A program made the translations under genes and the position numbers. The notes beneath the pieces were generated by a model that saw nothing but the letters and a program-made list of their open reading frames with translations, was not told where the DNA came from and did not search any database. Of a stretch of 64,000 nucleotides of DNA, positions 12,201-22,141 are shown piece after piece. The stretch's first letter is position 1, and the number at the start of each line of letters is the position of its first letter. The DNA comes from Phoronis australis (taxonomy: Eukaryota > Phoronida > Phoronidae): positions 579,456 through 643,455 of the forward strand of contig NMRA01000009.1 in NCBI GenBank assembly GCA_002633005.1, written 5' to 3'.

Positions 12201-15200
12201 CCAAAGTTTTTAAAAATACCATGGATAATATTAAAAAGCCTTCAGTAGATTTATGTTGATGGAAAAAGGAGCCTTTAATGCAACTTCAAGCACATGAAGT
12301 GAACTCTTTTTGGAAAAAGCACCCTTTCTGAAAGAATTCTGCCGTAAAAAGCACCCATTCATATGTAAACTGATTGTGAAAAACATTCTTGTGAGCAGCC
12401 CAGTGCCCATATACCTCGTGTATTGTAGTGTTCAAAGTTATTCTGTGTTGTCTTAAGCTACTCTTTGTACTGGCTTCCATCTCAATTTGATATCCCAAAA
12501 TATTGAATTTTGTTATTCTGACTGCATTTCAAGGAAGTTGTTCTTTGCAGTTGAAGAGAAATTGTCAAACTACAAGAGTCAACCTGTTTCTGATCAGTTT
12601 GTGTCTAGATTTTCATTTGCTTGTGGGGCAAGTTGCACCAAAAGGTAACTTACTCTATGATCATTACTGTGATAAATCAAGTGATAATCATAGGTTCATT
12701 GAGGACAGTCATGTGTCCATAGGACCAGTGCTGTAGTAGGCGCAGCCAACCACCTTTAGGAATTTGAACGTAGCGTCTACGCAAAGTAAGTGTACGTTCA
12801 GTGCTCAAGGTAATAGGGTGGGCCTTGGGCGCCTACTTACCTCTTATTTTACTACTACAGCACTACATAGGACTGTTTCTTCAGAAGTTTATGAAGGTTT
12901 GTGATGATGGAGCTTGCATATCAGACTGATATCACAGTCAGCTGTAGGCAATAAGCTTGGAGATGCTTTATTTATAAATAAACATCTTTGCTGTTAATGG
13001 ATTCTCTAGCTGTTGAGACTGTTTACACTTGTCTCATTTCTGAAAGATATGCTTGTTTATGGTAGAAATAATGGCCCCAGTAGACTGGTGATGTATTGTG
13101 TTTGTGTGTTGAGGTACTCTAGCTCTGAACTATTTCTAAAACACTTTATAATTAGGCTAACAATTTATCTGATAACTTTTTTAATTTCACTGGTGTATAT
13201 CAAGTGAACATTTTTAAAATTAATTTGTTCAGAGAACTTCCTGTATTTTCACAATGCTTATTTGAAATACAGACAATGTCTCTTTGTTTAATTGCTAACT
13301 TACTGGCTAGCCCAATGGGCTGGGTGTTTTGTTTTTCATGCATTGTATAGGTTGTTTAAATCTGTTTAATACAGGTAACAATAATAAAATCAAATTTATT
13401 AACCCATGTGCTTTGTGACTACACACTGTCAGTTATCTTTGTGTTTTATCTTTTCTACTCTGTTTTAAAACAAAAAATTTCATGTTTTTACAATCCTTTG
13501 TCATCTATAATAACTTGATCTTTATTTTAAACAAGAATTATTAGTCTTTGATAACAACGCAATTATACAGGTCTTTATTTTGTCTATTTAGTTCTGGTAC
13601 TTTACATATGGCACGAAAGATGTACTGGAGAGAGAATGTAAAGACCTTCATAAGCGAATCAAGGTATGGTTCATAAGGTATATCTGTTCTATAAAGTGAG
13701 ACTTATTTTCTTACCTTGAATAGTTTGAAAAGAGACGTGTCTTTTGATGTGTGAAATGAAAAAATAGGTGCTTGACAACAGGGATAGTGTTGTAAGAGTA
13801 GGCACATTGTATGGAGGGAAATGTACGAAGGATAGCACATCTCACCTCCATGGCTTTTGTGTTATTGTTCAATTGCCTGGTAACTGCATTGCAACCCACT
13901 GCACAACTATCAACAGTGAAGGACTTGCAAAGCCCATGGCACAACTATCAACAGTGAAGGACTTGCAAAGCCCACGGCACAACTATCAATAGTGAAGGAC
14001 TTGCAAAGCCCACGGCACAAATATCAACAGTGAAGGACTTGCAAAGCCCACGGCACAACTATCAACAGTGAAGGACTTGCAAAGCCCACGGCACAACTAT
14101 CAACAGTGAAGGACTTGCAAAGCCCACGGCACAACTATCAACAGTGAAGGACTTGCAAAGCACACGGCACAACTATCAACAATGAAGGACTTGCAAAGCC
14201 CACGGCACAACTATCCACAGTGAAGGACTTGCAAAGCCCACGGCACAACTATCAACAGTGAAGGACTTGCAAAGCTTGTCGTGATTCTTCACCTATTTAG
14301 AAAGAAATGTGGTGGACAAGTGAAATTATATTCTGTCAAATTTCTGTTCTTATGTTGGTTTGTACAATGTAGATGTCATATAACACCATCTGGTGGGTAA
14401 AGTTTTCGTTGCTGTAACTTAATCAGCCTTTGAAAATAGACAAATACAGTCTTATCAATTACTTTGTGTGAAATATGTGAAGAATGACTGAAGTATTAGA
14501 ATGAGCTGTGACAGTGGATGTTGACTGTTGAGGCTTTCAATAAGTAGAGATGGATTACGACATGTCGTTATTGTTTTTTTGTGCTCGTTATTGCGTGTAT
14601 AATTACTGTTACAAAGCATTTTTCTTCGACAAAATTCTTAAACTTCATGAAATATCATATGAAAGTTCTTAGCTAGAGTATCATATGTCGGGCTGAGTTT
14701 ACCTGAGATGTGACCCAGATCATGTTTCATTTCAGGTTGAATTGGATGGAAAGGTGATTGACTTACCTGAGTTAGAAGGCGTGTCTGTACTCAACATTAG
14801 TAGCTGGGGTGGAGGTTGTCAACCATGGCACATTGGGAAGAACTACCCTCATGACAGGTGGGTAAATGGGATTGACTTACCGTAGGAAATGTGGTAGTAA
14901 TATTAGTAGCTGGGTGGAGGTTGTCAAACAGGACACATTGGGAATTTTGTTACTGACTTACCTGGGTCCCGAGGAGGCAGTGTGGCCTAGTTGGAGAAGT
15001 GTTCCTTTACTGAGGATTGTGTGTTTAAGTCCTTTGGGGCACACTGATAGACCTTTGAGTCAGGTTTCTAGCTCCTCAGCTCAGTTTTAACCATGTATTT
15101 ATAAAGCATAAAAAATGGTTGCCGGTGATCAGTGCAATTGGCCCATCTGAGCAGGCTGCGCACGTCTGGTACTATGTGTACTAGGCCACCAGCAATTATA

Positions 15201-18200
15201 TTGTTTAGCTGGGTCCAAATATTATTTGATGCTTAACATTTTGTAGTCCTACCTAGGGTAGGGGTTATAAACTGTCACTAATCTGTAATAATGCATTTTA
15301 AATTTTTAGGGTAATGTGATACTGTTAATGACCTTGATGTCTGAAAACGTGTTTGTTTACTGGCTACATGATTGCAGGTATGATGATGGTTTGTTGGAGG
15401 TGATAGGTATATACTCATCGTTCCACATGGCACAGATGCAGGTGAGCCTGGCTGAACCCTGCCGACTAGGACAGGCCAAGACAGTCAAGGTATGGCTGCT
15501 TTGTTAACTTAACTATTGCTGTTGTACACTACCTGTCTCTATTTAGTGTTACTTCCTCTATGTGATGAAATTTACAAATATCTCTCTTTTACGCAAGGGC
15601 TTCATCTAGGATTTCAAAATTAGGGTGTCCTAAATGGAGTTCCTAATATTCCAGGGCATCCATGATTCCAATGACGCGTAATCCCCACCCCCACGACCTT
15701 TCACCGGCAACCCACACACAGTGAGGTTTAAAAAAATGCGTAGACCAAGGCATTTACATCTAAGTTTACAAAACAGCCCTCTTTAGTGGGCTTCTTTACT
15801 AAAAAAAAAACTGTTTAGACCAAGACTTTTACATCTAAATTTACGAAAACAGCCCAGTAGCTTACCAGACAAATATTAGAGATATTGGTTGAACAAAGAG
15901 TGCACTATGTTTTTGTTGATCTCGAGTCAAATTGATTTTATAAGGTTGATAATATCATCTTAACTAGCTTTAATATTCTGTAACAGTTGACAACCAATCA
16001 TGTGCTAATGCTTGAAAAGTGTTGGATACTGGATGCTTCTAACCTAGTTTGAACATGGCAACACTATACATACATTGTATATTTCTTCCTGCTTTGAAAA
16101 AAGAGTCACTATTGTGAGCTCACTTCTCCCTTCAGCTATGTGCCTTGGCTTCCTAGTAATAAAAAATGTGTGTTCAAACTTGAAAGGTTCCAGATTGACA
16201 GTGGGCGTCCAAATGATACATTGGGCGTCCTTGCCAGGGTGTCCAGATTAGAAGAAATAGACGCCCAGGACGTACGCTGCATAAGGGACTGCTTCCAAGT
16301 CATGTACACATTAAGAGTTACCTTTGAACGACTTACCCTTCGGCTGCTTGGGTCTGGCCACCCCAGCCTACACACTCCAACACTCTTTTTCCTCACGACA
16401 AAGATAGTGCAAAAAGTATTAGATACCCTTGTGTATGTAACTGAGCGAGCATGCAGCTGGCAATTTGTTTTGCCTTGTCTGCAGGCTTGCATCCACACTA
16501 TGACTTGTCTACAGGCTTGCATCCACACTATGACTTGTCTACAGGGTTGCATCCACACTATGACTTGTCTACAGGCTTGCATCCACACTATGACTTGTCT
16601 ACAGGGTTGCATCCACACTATGACTTGTACTTGGCCATGTTACTCAAGGACACGTTACCCTATGTTGATAAGGTGTGTTAAGTTGTCACACAGGTGTAAA
16701 TTATGTCCACACACGAGCTCTTGTGACAGTTCATTCCAAGATTAACTTCTGGTAAGGACAACTCTTAAATGTGACCTCTAAACAATAAGATTTGTTTACA
16801 AACCCACATACTGAGCACACTACAGGAGAATTTGAGAGCAAGAATTATCCAAGGTTCATTACACTTCCAACATCAGAAAGCTAGGGGCTGTGCATGCTCT
16901 GGACAGGGTGATTATTTTGCAGGATATAAACAACTTTATTCTTGTACTAGTATCCAGGTGAGTCTTCCAGGAATCATTTCAGTTAGTCTTTTGTTGTGAT
17001 GAAGTCATCACTTTGTTCCACACAAAAGGAATTCTAATATTAGTCAAGCTAAAAAATACTAATTTAAGCTTGGCCAATATTACTTAATTTTTGGAGCGGC
17101 CAATATTATTCAATTTTTGGAGCCTACCTTATTCAAAGTTCCTCATTGGGGTCACATCAACTTTTTAGCAAGGTGCAGATGCTTTTAATTTAGCCTGCTT
17201 GAGTGTTCCAAACGAGCTATGTTGTCACTTACAAACAGACCATAGGATAATGTTCATTTTCATAACCACTCACTAAGAAAACTGAGTTTTGCTTGCTGGT
17301 GGAATTTGCTACTTAGTCGCCTTGAATTGGGCAATGTTATTCAGACTTTCGCAGCCATGGTTACCAATATTGGTCAAACTTGGCTTAGGGACGATCCACT
17401 GGTTAATCCACCTATTTTGAGGAGCTGAGATAGCTGTCATATCGAAAGTCGGGCCTACTGAAACTCCATCGCAGCTCACCTTACGAAAATTCTTCAGTTT
17501 GTGACACGATATAACAGACAGGTGAAGTTTTGTTTTGTCAAACTTCCCAACTAAAGTAACTTTTCAGTTAAATTTACTTTACATTTAGCGTGGTTTGTAT
17601 GACGTAGTTATTACCAAACAACATTTGGTAAAATATTGACCATTTGCTGAAATGTGGAAAGCATCTGAAAAATAGAAATATGTCACTTATCTCTCTGGTG
17701 GCGGCATTGGAGTTACTGCTTGTTCTAGTGATGAAACACCAAAAACACCAAGTAGCATAGTTGATGTGCATTATCTATTGAATATGTATGTTGCATGTGG
17801 TGACCTCTAGTGACTACTTTCATTGGAGCTATTACTTTCCCATTACAGGGGAATTGGGCATCTCTGCTGTTTATTCCATGGCTATTTAAGGGGAAGGTAG
17901 TCACATTTAGAGTTATTTTGGGTTACCTAAAAACATTTTAACGAAAATGACAGGTTGCCTTTCCCTTTAAGTTGGAGAGTTATGCTTTCCCTCTGACCGA
18001 CTCTTGGCAATATAGGGGAGTTGCAATGTCGGTGGGAAAGCGACATAAGTCCGGCGGTTAGGCTTTCCCACTGACTGAAACTTTTCAAAACAGACTGAGG
18101 AGTTACAGCGTTGATGGGGAAAAATGACGAAAGTCATGTGACCTTATGAAGAGCACACAATGGGGGTAATGATACAGACTAGGACGATGATTAATATTAA

Positions 18201-20145
18201 CATCAAACAGACTTGATCTTATGCCTGGTACAGCCTGTCTCTTCAGTGTTTCTGCCTCACCTGACAGATGTGCTTGACTGACAAACATTTGTTAACTGGT
18301 AGGGCCTTGTTATAATGTATTTGAATTATGGATTGAGTCACGTTTTTTTGAATACTGAGACAGTCCTTGGTTTTGCCTCAGTTATTTCAACTTGGTCATG
18401 CTTGAATGGCTTAATGGATGTGTTGTGTTTTTGGTAACTTGTTGCTTTGTTCAGGAGATCTGTTGGTATTGGTGATTTTCATGGCACGGACTGGCTGATG
18501 ATGTTTGTGGATGGCACACAGTAGAATAAGTTTGTTTTATGTTAGAAGAATATCTTGGTGTCTTCCCGTTGCAGGGATCATTTCAGAAAAAAATATGACA
18601 TTGGATCAAGTGAATTACAAGGCCTCAAGTTTATTGGCTAGTTTAGAGCACCTATGGGTCTTGATAGAATGTTTTATCATTCGTGATTCGATATTTATTT
18701 AAGGGCATTTAACACGTGTGATTCCGTCTGCTACCTCAATACGTTAGGTAGTGATTAGTGATGGTTCTTAATTGGTAATTACATTGTAGTTTAAGTGAAC
18801 ATATAAGGCCATAGTTAGGAACAGTACCTTCACAACATACTTGACAACACATCACTAATATGTTGGTCATCAACATTAGTTTTGATCAACCGCACTGCAT
18901 CTTGGTTATGTTAGAATCTGAATGCAATGCGTATTGGTTATGTTAGAATCTGAATGCAATGCGTATTCAAGACAAAATAAGGCATGATTATGACACAGTT
19001 TAATCCTGCTGGTTGACCTGAGTTTAGCAGTCACATTTGATCACACAATCTTATTATGTGCTCAATGCTTCGATGCTTGCAATCACATATAAAATATCTT
19101 GTTTTTTACATTGACTGTCGTGTTTCCACAAAAATATTTTTCTACACAAAATTTGTTTTTATTCTATTAGCTATGAAAGCATGTCTGGGATTTCCGTTTA
19201 AAGACTTCCGAAGTTTTTTCAAGAAATGTTGTCATCTTCGTTTCATATTATTATGAAAATCTGGTCATTATTTTTGTGCACTTAAAAAGATTCTGTGATC
19301 ATCAAGTATTTTAAAAGGATATTTTTTATTGGTCTGCAAGTAATTTTTATAAAAACGATGGATTTAAACCAGCTTGACATGTTTCAGCGTTTATTAAAAC
19401 ACCATCCTCAGAAGAAAAAACAGTGGCCATCTTGCTAGGTCCAACAAGTACTGATACACGGTCCAGGGTAGTGTACAAATTTATCTGTGCTGGATGTGGC
19501 TCCAGGTATATAGGCGAAACTGTTCGCCATTTGAAAACTGGGATCATGGAACATCTAAATTCTGGTAGAAGTTCGCATATTAGTTAATAATCACCTGCAG
19601 AGCTCCAATCATTGTCATGAGCAATGGTCTTTCAATGACTTTGTTGTAACAGACCAAGCAGTAACAACAAAGGAACTGAAAACAGTTGGTGTGTAAGCCC
19701 AGTCTGGCACACCACAGGTTGTCATTGTTGGTCTAGTTTATTGTTACTCCCCTTTAACTGACTGTGTCTGTGTATCATTAGCTGTTGTTGGGCCTACTAA
19801 GGTGGCCACTGTTTTTTTCTTCTGAGGATGGTTTTTTAATAAATGCTGAAACATGTCAAGGCAGTTTAAATCCATCGTTGTTTTTATTAACATATGCTGC
19901 GACTTGCTATCAAGGAGATATGTAAGTAATACTTAAAAAGTTACTTAAAATTTGTTTCTTTGTAAGGAAGGTAGTCAGTTCGCTTTATCTTGTTGCAGAT
20001 TACACTGAGCAGAGGTAAAGCACCAGTACAGATTGATGGCGAGCCATGGGAACAGACACCAGGGGTCATCAACATCAGCTTTCATAACCAGGCCTCAGTG
20101 CTGTGCGCCTCACCACATGACTTGTCTAACAATGGCGATTCATGA
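3058..20145 (+). CDS. DGKE: Diacylglycerol kinase epsilon-like gene, 3' part (six exons, 5' end outside window)
   Basis: This enzyme phosphorylates diacylglycerol to phosphatidic acid; the epsilon isoform is membrane-associated and prefers arachidonoyl-DAG in the phosphatidylinositol cycle (family knowledge). Six exons join in frame: 3058-3203, 7866-8034, 13592-13663, 14736-14857, 15378-15489 and 19999-20145, 768 nt including the stop, giving the C-terminal 255 residues. All junctions have AG acceptors and GT donors with compatible phases (0, 2, 0, 0, 2, 0 at the exon starts). Residues about 9-14 hold the LPLGTGND motif of the catalytic domain; the GGDGT glycine motif should lie upstream of the window. 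The accessory domain follows, with [32 protein letters not shown] and DDGLLEVIG, and then IDGEPWEQ near the end. The end of the protein lines up with vertebrate DGKE without large gaps and lacks the ankyrin or SAM extensions of other isoforms. Identity is by recalled family similarity; the epsilon assignment is strong, though theta- or other DGK-like assignment is not formally excluded. Confidence 0.93.
3403..6064. mobile_element. Kolobok-like DNA transposon remnant, 2.66 kb
   Basis: The left end AGGAGAATGCC and the right end GGCATTCTCCT are exact inverted repeats. Each is bordered by TTAA (3399-3402 and 6065-6068), consistent with a TTAA target site. Inside, on the - strand at about 5650-5870, is a damaged THAP-type zinc-finger coding segment. 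A THAP domain plus a TTAA target site is the hallmark of the Kolobok superfamily (established knowledge). The interior also has a more CpG-rich tract near 4970-5130. No intact transposase frame remains. It lies inside a DGKE intron. Confidence 0.72.
5650..5870 (-). pseudogene. THAP zinc-finger coding remnant inside the Kolobok-like element
   Basis: Read on the - strand, one frame gives FFDFPESPK and an overlapping frame gives [15 protein letters not shown], then [15 protein letters not shown]-x-F-P, K-W and C-x-R-H-F-x-x-x-D-F are THAP-domain landmarks. The two halves lie in different frames, so a single-base indel has broken the reading frame. The N-terminal zinc-binding cysteines are not clearly preserved. 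It is most likely the relic of a transposase N-terminus. Confidence 0.65.
6183..6314. repeat. 66-bp tandem duplication
   Basis: Two copies begin with TTACTTGTATATCAACAC, at 6183 and 6249. The second copy runs into the 3' end of the SINE at 6296, so the duplication includes SINE tail sequence. Confidence 0.85.
6296..6495 (-). mobile_element. tRNA-derived SINE, copy 1
   Basis: On the - strand there is a Pol III box A (TGGCCTAGTGGG, 6484-6473) and box B (GGTTCAAGTCT, 6444-6434) in the spacing of a tRNA gene. A non-tRNA body and a tail with AATAAAGCATAAAAAA follow. The head is tRNA-like but not a functional tRNA. A second copy lies at 14971-15180. Confidence 0.8.
7866..8034 (+). CDS. DGKE: DGKE exon, start of accessory domain
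   Basis: The acceptor is TTACCCACAG and the donor is GTAGAT. The first base completes the split arginine codon, then [29 protein letters not shown] and FHKHRE follow, ending FGNRLLNK. This is the conserved DGK accessory-domain start. An ATG-initiated open frame covers this exon (7567-8127), but its flanks are intron. Confidence 0.93.
10236..10348. repeat. About 38-bp tandem repeat, 3 copies
   Basis: Three copies of a unit containing ATATCATATATGGTACGAG, TGACnTGA and TAAACGCT with few differences. Confidence 0.85.
11880..11960. repeat. 23-bp minisatellite, about 3.5 copies
   Basis: Degenerate tandem copies of a unit like GTCAGGAGGGTGGTTGTACC. It is G-rich on the + strand. Confidence 0.85.
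12726..12865. mobile_element. hAT-type MITE, 140 bp, with 8-bp target duplication
   Basis: The element begins CAGTGCTGTAGTAG and ends CTACTACAGCACTA, inverted repeats that match except at the outermost base. The 8-bp direct repeat CATAGGAC flanks it at 12718-12725 and 12866-12873. An 8-bp target site and a CAGTG-type terminus fit the hAT superfamily. It has no coding capacity. Confidence 0.82.
13592..13663 (+). CDS. DGKE: DGKE exon ([10 protein letters not shown])
   Basis: A 72-bp exon of 24 whole codons, between TCTATTTAG and GTATGG. It encodes [19 protein letters not shown] followed by HKRIK, the conserved YGTKD segment of DGK accessory domains. It is too short to stand out as an open frame; it was found by following the family sequence between its neighbours. 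Confidence 0.92.
13664..14735 (+). other. DGKE intron, 1.07 kb, with minisatellite
   Basis: It contains the 38-bp array at 13903-14275. Nothing else was recognised. Confidence 0.75.
13903..14275. repeat. 38-bp minisatellite, about 10 copies
   Basis: Near-identical copies of a 38-bp unit containing AACTATCAACAGTGAAGGAC and GCAAAGCCCACGGCAC. Only scattered single-base variants are present, so the array is young or homogenised. Confidence 0.95.
14736..14857 (+). CDS. DGKE: DGKE exon ([13 protein letters not shown])
   Basis: The acceptor is CATTTCAG and the donor is GTGGGT. It encodes [15 protein letters not shown], then [14 protein letters not shown] and NYPHD, and leaves two bases of an arginine codon. 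The glycine-rich GGG plus Trp motif is typical of the accessory domain. A damaged second copy of the same sequence lies directly downstream at 14869-14946. Confidence 0.92.
14869..14946 (+). pseudogene. Decayed duplicate of DGKE exon 14736-14857
   Basis: Just 11 bp past the donor of the functional exon the sequence repeats its landmarks in order: ATTGACTTACC, ATTAGTAGCTGGG, TGGAGGTTGTCAA and CACATTGGGA. One G is missing from the tract encoding the Trp-Gly-Gly motif, which shifts the frame, and the middle is diverged. It is a non-functional tandem exon duplication inside the next intron. Confidence 0.75.
14971..15180 (+). mobile_element. tRNA-derived SINE, copy 2
   Basis: It has the same head as copy 1 (AGGAGGCAGTGTGGCCTAG), with box A at 14982-14993 and a weaker box B at 15023-15033 (GTTTAAGTCCT). 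It shares the body (AGCTCCTCAGCT) and the tail (ATAAAGCATAAAAAA, then CGCACGTCTGGT). The two copies are in opposite orientations and clearly diverged, so this is an older family. Confidence 0.78.
15378..15489 (+). CDS. DGKE: DGKE exon (DDGLLEV)
   Basis: The acceptor is GATTGCAG and the donor is GTATGG. One base completes the arginine codon, then [19 protein letters not shown] and GQAKTVK follow. DDGLLEV is the most conserved signature of the DGK accessory domain. Confidence 0.93.
16474..16628. repeat. 30-bp minisatellite, 5 copies
   Basis: Five copies of a unit containing CTTGTCTACAGGCTTGCATC and CACACTATGA. All three forward frames are open through it, giving spurious repeat peptides. Confidence 0.95.
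18902..18966. repeat. 32-bp direct duplication
   Basis: Two adjacent copies of TTGGTTATGTTAGAATCTGA followed by ATGCAATGCGTA, nearly identical. Confidence 0.9.
19373..19414 (-). ncRNA. Hammerhead-ribozyme-like motif in left arm (candidate)
   Basis: On the - strand, in order: CTGAGGA, a hairpin (GGTGTTT, loop TAAT, AAACGCT with wobble pairs), GAAAC, ATGTC. This matches the hammerhead core CUGANGA / GAAA / NUH. CTT before the core can pair with AAG after the cleavage triplet. Stem III would be minimal around the palindrome ACATGT, and one extra U lies beside stem II. Hammerheads with short stem III are known from Penelope-like elements. Activity is unproven. Confidence 0.5.
19456..19690 (+). 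pseudogene. GIY-YIG endonuclease remnant of a Penelope-like element
   Basis: One frame gives [20 protein letters not shown], then [11 protein letters not shown] and SGRSSHI, ending at TAA (19585-19587). An overlapping +1 frame continues with [13 protein letters not shown] and KELKTV and ends in a stop soon after. Y-I-G, the arginine and E-H-L of the GIY-YIG fold are visible. The frameshift and stop show it is not a functional protein. Confidence 0.75.
19819..19860 (+). ncRNA. Hammerhead-ribozyme-like motif in right arm (candidate)
   Basis: The inverted partner of 19373-19414. The boxes CTGAGGA, GAAAC, ATGTC and flanking CTT / AAG are retained. The stem II 5' strand has changed to GGTTTTT and its 3' strand to AAATGCT, weakening the pairing. 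This copy is probably more decayed than the left one. Confidence 0.45.
19999..20145 (+). CDS. DGKE: DGKE terminal coding exon and stop codon
   Basis: The acceptor is TTGTTGCAG. The exon encodes [19 protein letters not shown], then a short tail ending NNGDS and TGA at 20143-20145. The QIDGEPW motif aligns with the QVDGEPW of vertebrate DGKE at the same distance from the previous exon, which supports direct joining to 15489 with no missing exon. Confidence 0.92.
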   Translation: MTLSRGKAPVQIDGEPWEQTPGVINISFHNQASVLCASPHDLSNNGDS

Positions 20146-20798
20146 GATAAATCACAGTCTCCAGTGTTATGTTTCAAGTCATCTCTCAGTGCATTGTGTT
20201 GTGCAGACTGATGCATTTGTCACAACAGCTCAATTTTTCAATTTTGCAATATTGAGTTCAGTCTTAACTGTTAGAGCGTGAGTGCAGACAAGTAGTTGAG
20301 CTGTTGTCCTCAAGTCAACTATAGCTCAGCTCGTTTCTAAATGCAGCTTACCCGAACGCAGCGACCAAAATTCTCATTGACCTTGTATTAGTAGTAAACA
20401 GCGTAAATGCAGTACACTTGGTAAGAATGAGTTACGAGAGAGAAAGAGATATGTTGTCAAGTGGTTCAATAATTAATTTTCATTGGCTTCCGCAGGCAAT
20501 AATCAACTAAGCACTTCGCTCAGCCTGTTGTGAGGATTTATGCTTTAGAACCAGGTAAATGAACTGCAGCAAGAGAGAGACATTCGCCAAAATCTTCAGT
20601 TAATTTTGTCGCAGATGTGAGCCACGAGCAGAGTTAAGTTTCATTGGAGGTCCATAGCTCTTAGTATGCACTAACCCTTAATGTGCATTGGTTAACTCTG
20701 ACACTCGCATATTTAACAAAAGTTGGAAATTATTGCTTCGCTTTCTGGTCATTCATTCCAACTCTTATGTCTTATGAAAAAAGCTTATGCAATGTATG

Positions 20799-20804
20799 AA
20801 TAAA
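20799..20804 (+). terminator. Candidate DGKE polyadenylation signal (proximal)
   Basis: AATAAA about 655 bp after the DGKE stop codon. A second AATAAA lies at 21824-21829, so alternative 3' ends are possible. Confidence 0.45.
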
Positions 20805-21823
20805 CAAAGTGACTGTCATTCATTTATATATAGTGTACCTGTAATGTTTTTTTTTGTGATGTACCAATGCTATTTATTTCTGTTATTTATTACTATGACC
20901 TGTTGATATTTGTTTTTACATTTGTAGAGCATCTGGTTTTATGCAGTTGAAATACTTTTCTGTTCTTTCTCTAAATCTTTGTGCATGTTCATTGCATTAG
21001 AATCTCTCATTATAGCTTTTACATTAGGAGCTACATAGGTGCAATACATGTCTAAATATTGTCTTGTCTTCTTTACTGTCCCAAGTGCAAGTTGTCAAGA
21101 CCTTCAGTTTGTTACTCAAGTCAATTGTACCTGTTAGTGTAGTCAATCTTTTACCTTTTACGTGCTTTAGTTCATACTCTAGTTGTTTTTGCGGGAGTAG
21201 TAAATCTTCAAACTTATTTCAAGATCTCTGATCATTGGAAAGTCATCCCGTTGGACAAGCAATGCTGATAAGAATTCCAAAGAATTTTAGTGAATCTTGT
21301 CTTGGGGGTTTCCCTTGTTAACTCAGTTGTTCAAGCCACATGCTGTGCTAAGTAGCTTTTTAACTGCCAATGTACTCATCTATGGTAATTTATCCTTTAT
21401 GTTGTCATTACATGAACTTCTGACTTCATTCACCGTTGTAAAATATGTCTCGGCTTATTTCTTGATTTCTGGGCTTGGATAAACTTTGAAATGTGTCACT
21501 GAAGATTTATCTTACTGGTAGTTGGACTTGTTGTGCAACTCATGCAATGCAATGAATGCAATAAGGTAATCAATCAAACGCAAATCTGCAGGTTCCACCA
21601 CATTTGGTGCGATATGGCTTAACAGTAAGGTAACATTCCCAATTTCACATGCTCACTCTTACTCTTTGGAAACTTTCTCCCCTGGTTACATAATTTATTC
21701 TAGTTTTGAAATTATTCCACCTAGATCTTTTCCCTGAATATGGCTTTGACTTTTTATTAAAACATTCTTATTGCAGTAAATGTACATTTATTGTATTATG
21801 TTTACTTATTGCAACCTATGAAA

Positions 21824-21829
21824 AATAAA
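21824..21829 (+). terminator. Candidate DGKE polyadenylation signal (distal)
   Basis: AATAAA close to the composition switch that marks the end of + strand transcription. It fits a long 3' UTR. Confidence 0.4.
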
Positions 21830-22135
21830 AATCACTCTAAACTACCTGTGAACTACATTTAATGTTACACACAGTACCCAGACTTTGAACGGAGGCCCAA
21901 GTGCTTTAGAAAGACGCGATTTTTAGGATACTGGATTGCAATTAATGAAACACTACACAGAGTTAGTTACATTAGACTCTACATTAAGTAGTTCAACAGG
22001 AACAATGATTATGCCCAGTCTCTAAACAATATGAAGTAAAGTACTTCATAACCAAACGAGTTCCAATAAATTCAAGACGTTTCATTCAGTAAATGAAGTT
22101 GTACTTATTCCACAAAATAAAACTTTTACAGATAT

Positions 22136-22141
22136 TTTATT
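22136..22141 (-). terminator. Candidate meteorin polyadenylation signal
   Basis: TTTATT on the + strand, i.e. AATAAA on the - strand, about 2.4 kb after the meteorin stop codon and near the composition switch. Confidence 0.4.

Larger units (their letters stand above)
8035..13591 (+). other. DGKE intron, 5.56 kb
   Basis: No exon was seen. Contents are the continuation of the degenerate dispersed repeat (to about 8800), a 38-bp triplicate (10236-10348), a possible fold-back segment with TTCACACC motifs near 10930-11230, a 23-bp array (11880-11960) and a hAT-type MITE (12726-12865). The remainder is T-rich intron. Confidence 0.7.
19345..19890. mobile_element. Penelope-like element fragment with inverted terminal arms
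   Basis: A left arm (19345-19447) and right arm (19785-19890) are about 100-bp inverted repeats sharing tracts such as GATTTAAAC, GACATGTTTCAG, CATCCTCAGAAG and AGTGGCCA. They flank a GIY-YIG endonuclease coding remnant. Reverse transcriptase plus GIY-YIG is the defining combination of Penelope-like elements; here only the endonuclease end is left. Each arm contains a hammerhead-like motif. The element sits just upstream of the last DGKE exon. Confidence 0.72.
15490..19998 (+). other. DGKE last intron, 4.5 kb
   Basis: It holds a 30-bp array (16474-16628), a 32-bp duplicate (18908-18966) and a Penelope-like fragment with inverted arms (19345-19890). An open frame at 16140-16745 crosses the array, matches no family known to me and is not called a gene. 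Confidence 0.7.

Noticed and set aside
13903-14275. Regular array that might suggest a CRISPR
   Set aside because: The units are contiguous with no unique spacers, in a eukaryotic intron. It is a minisatellite.
16136-16745. Open frames of 160 and 201 codons on opposite strands
   Set aside because: Half of each is the 30-bp array. The other half matches no family I know and lies in a DGKE intron without splice support.
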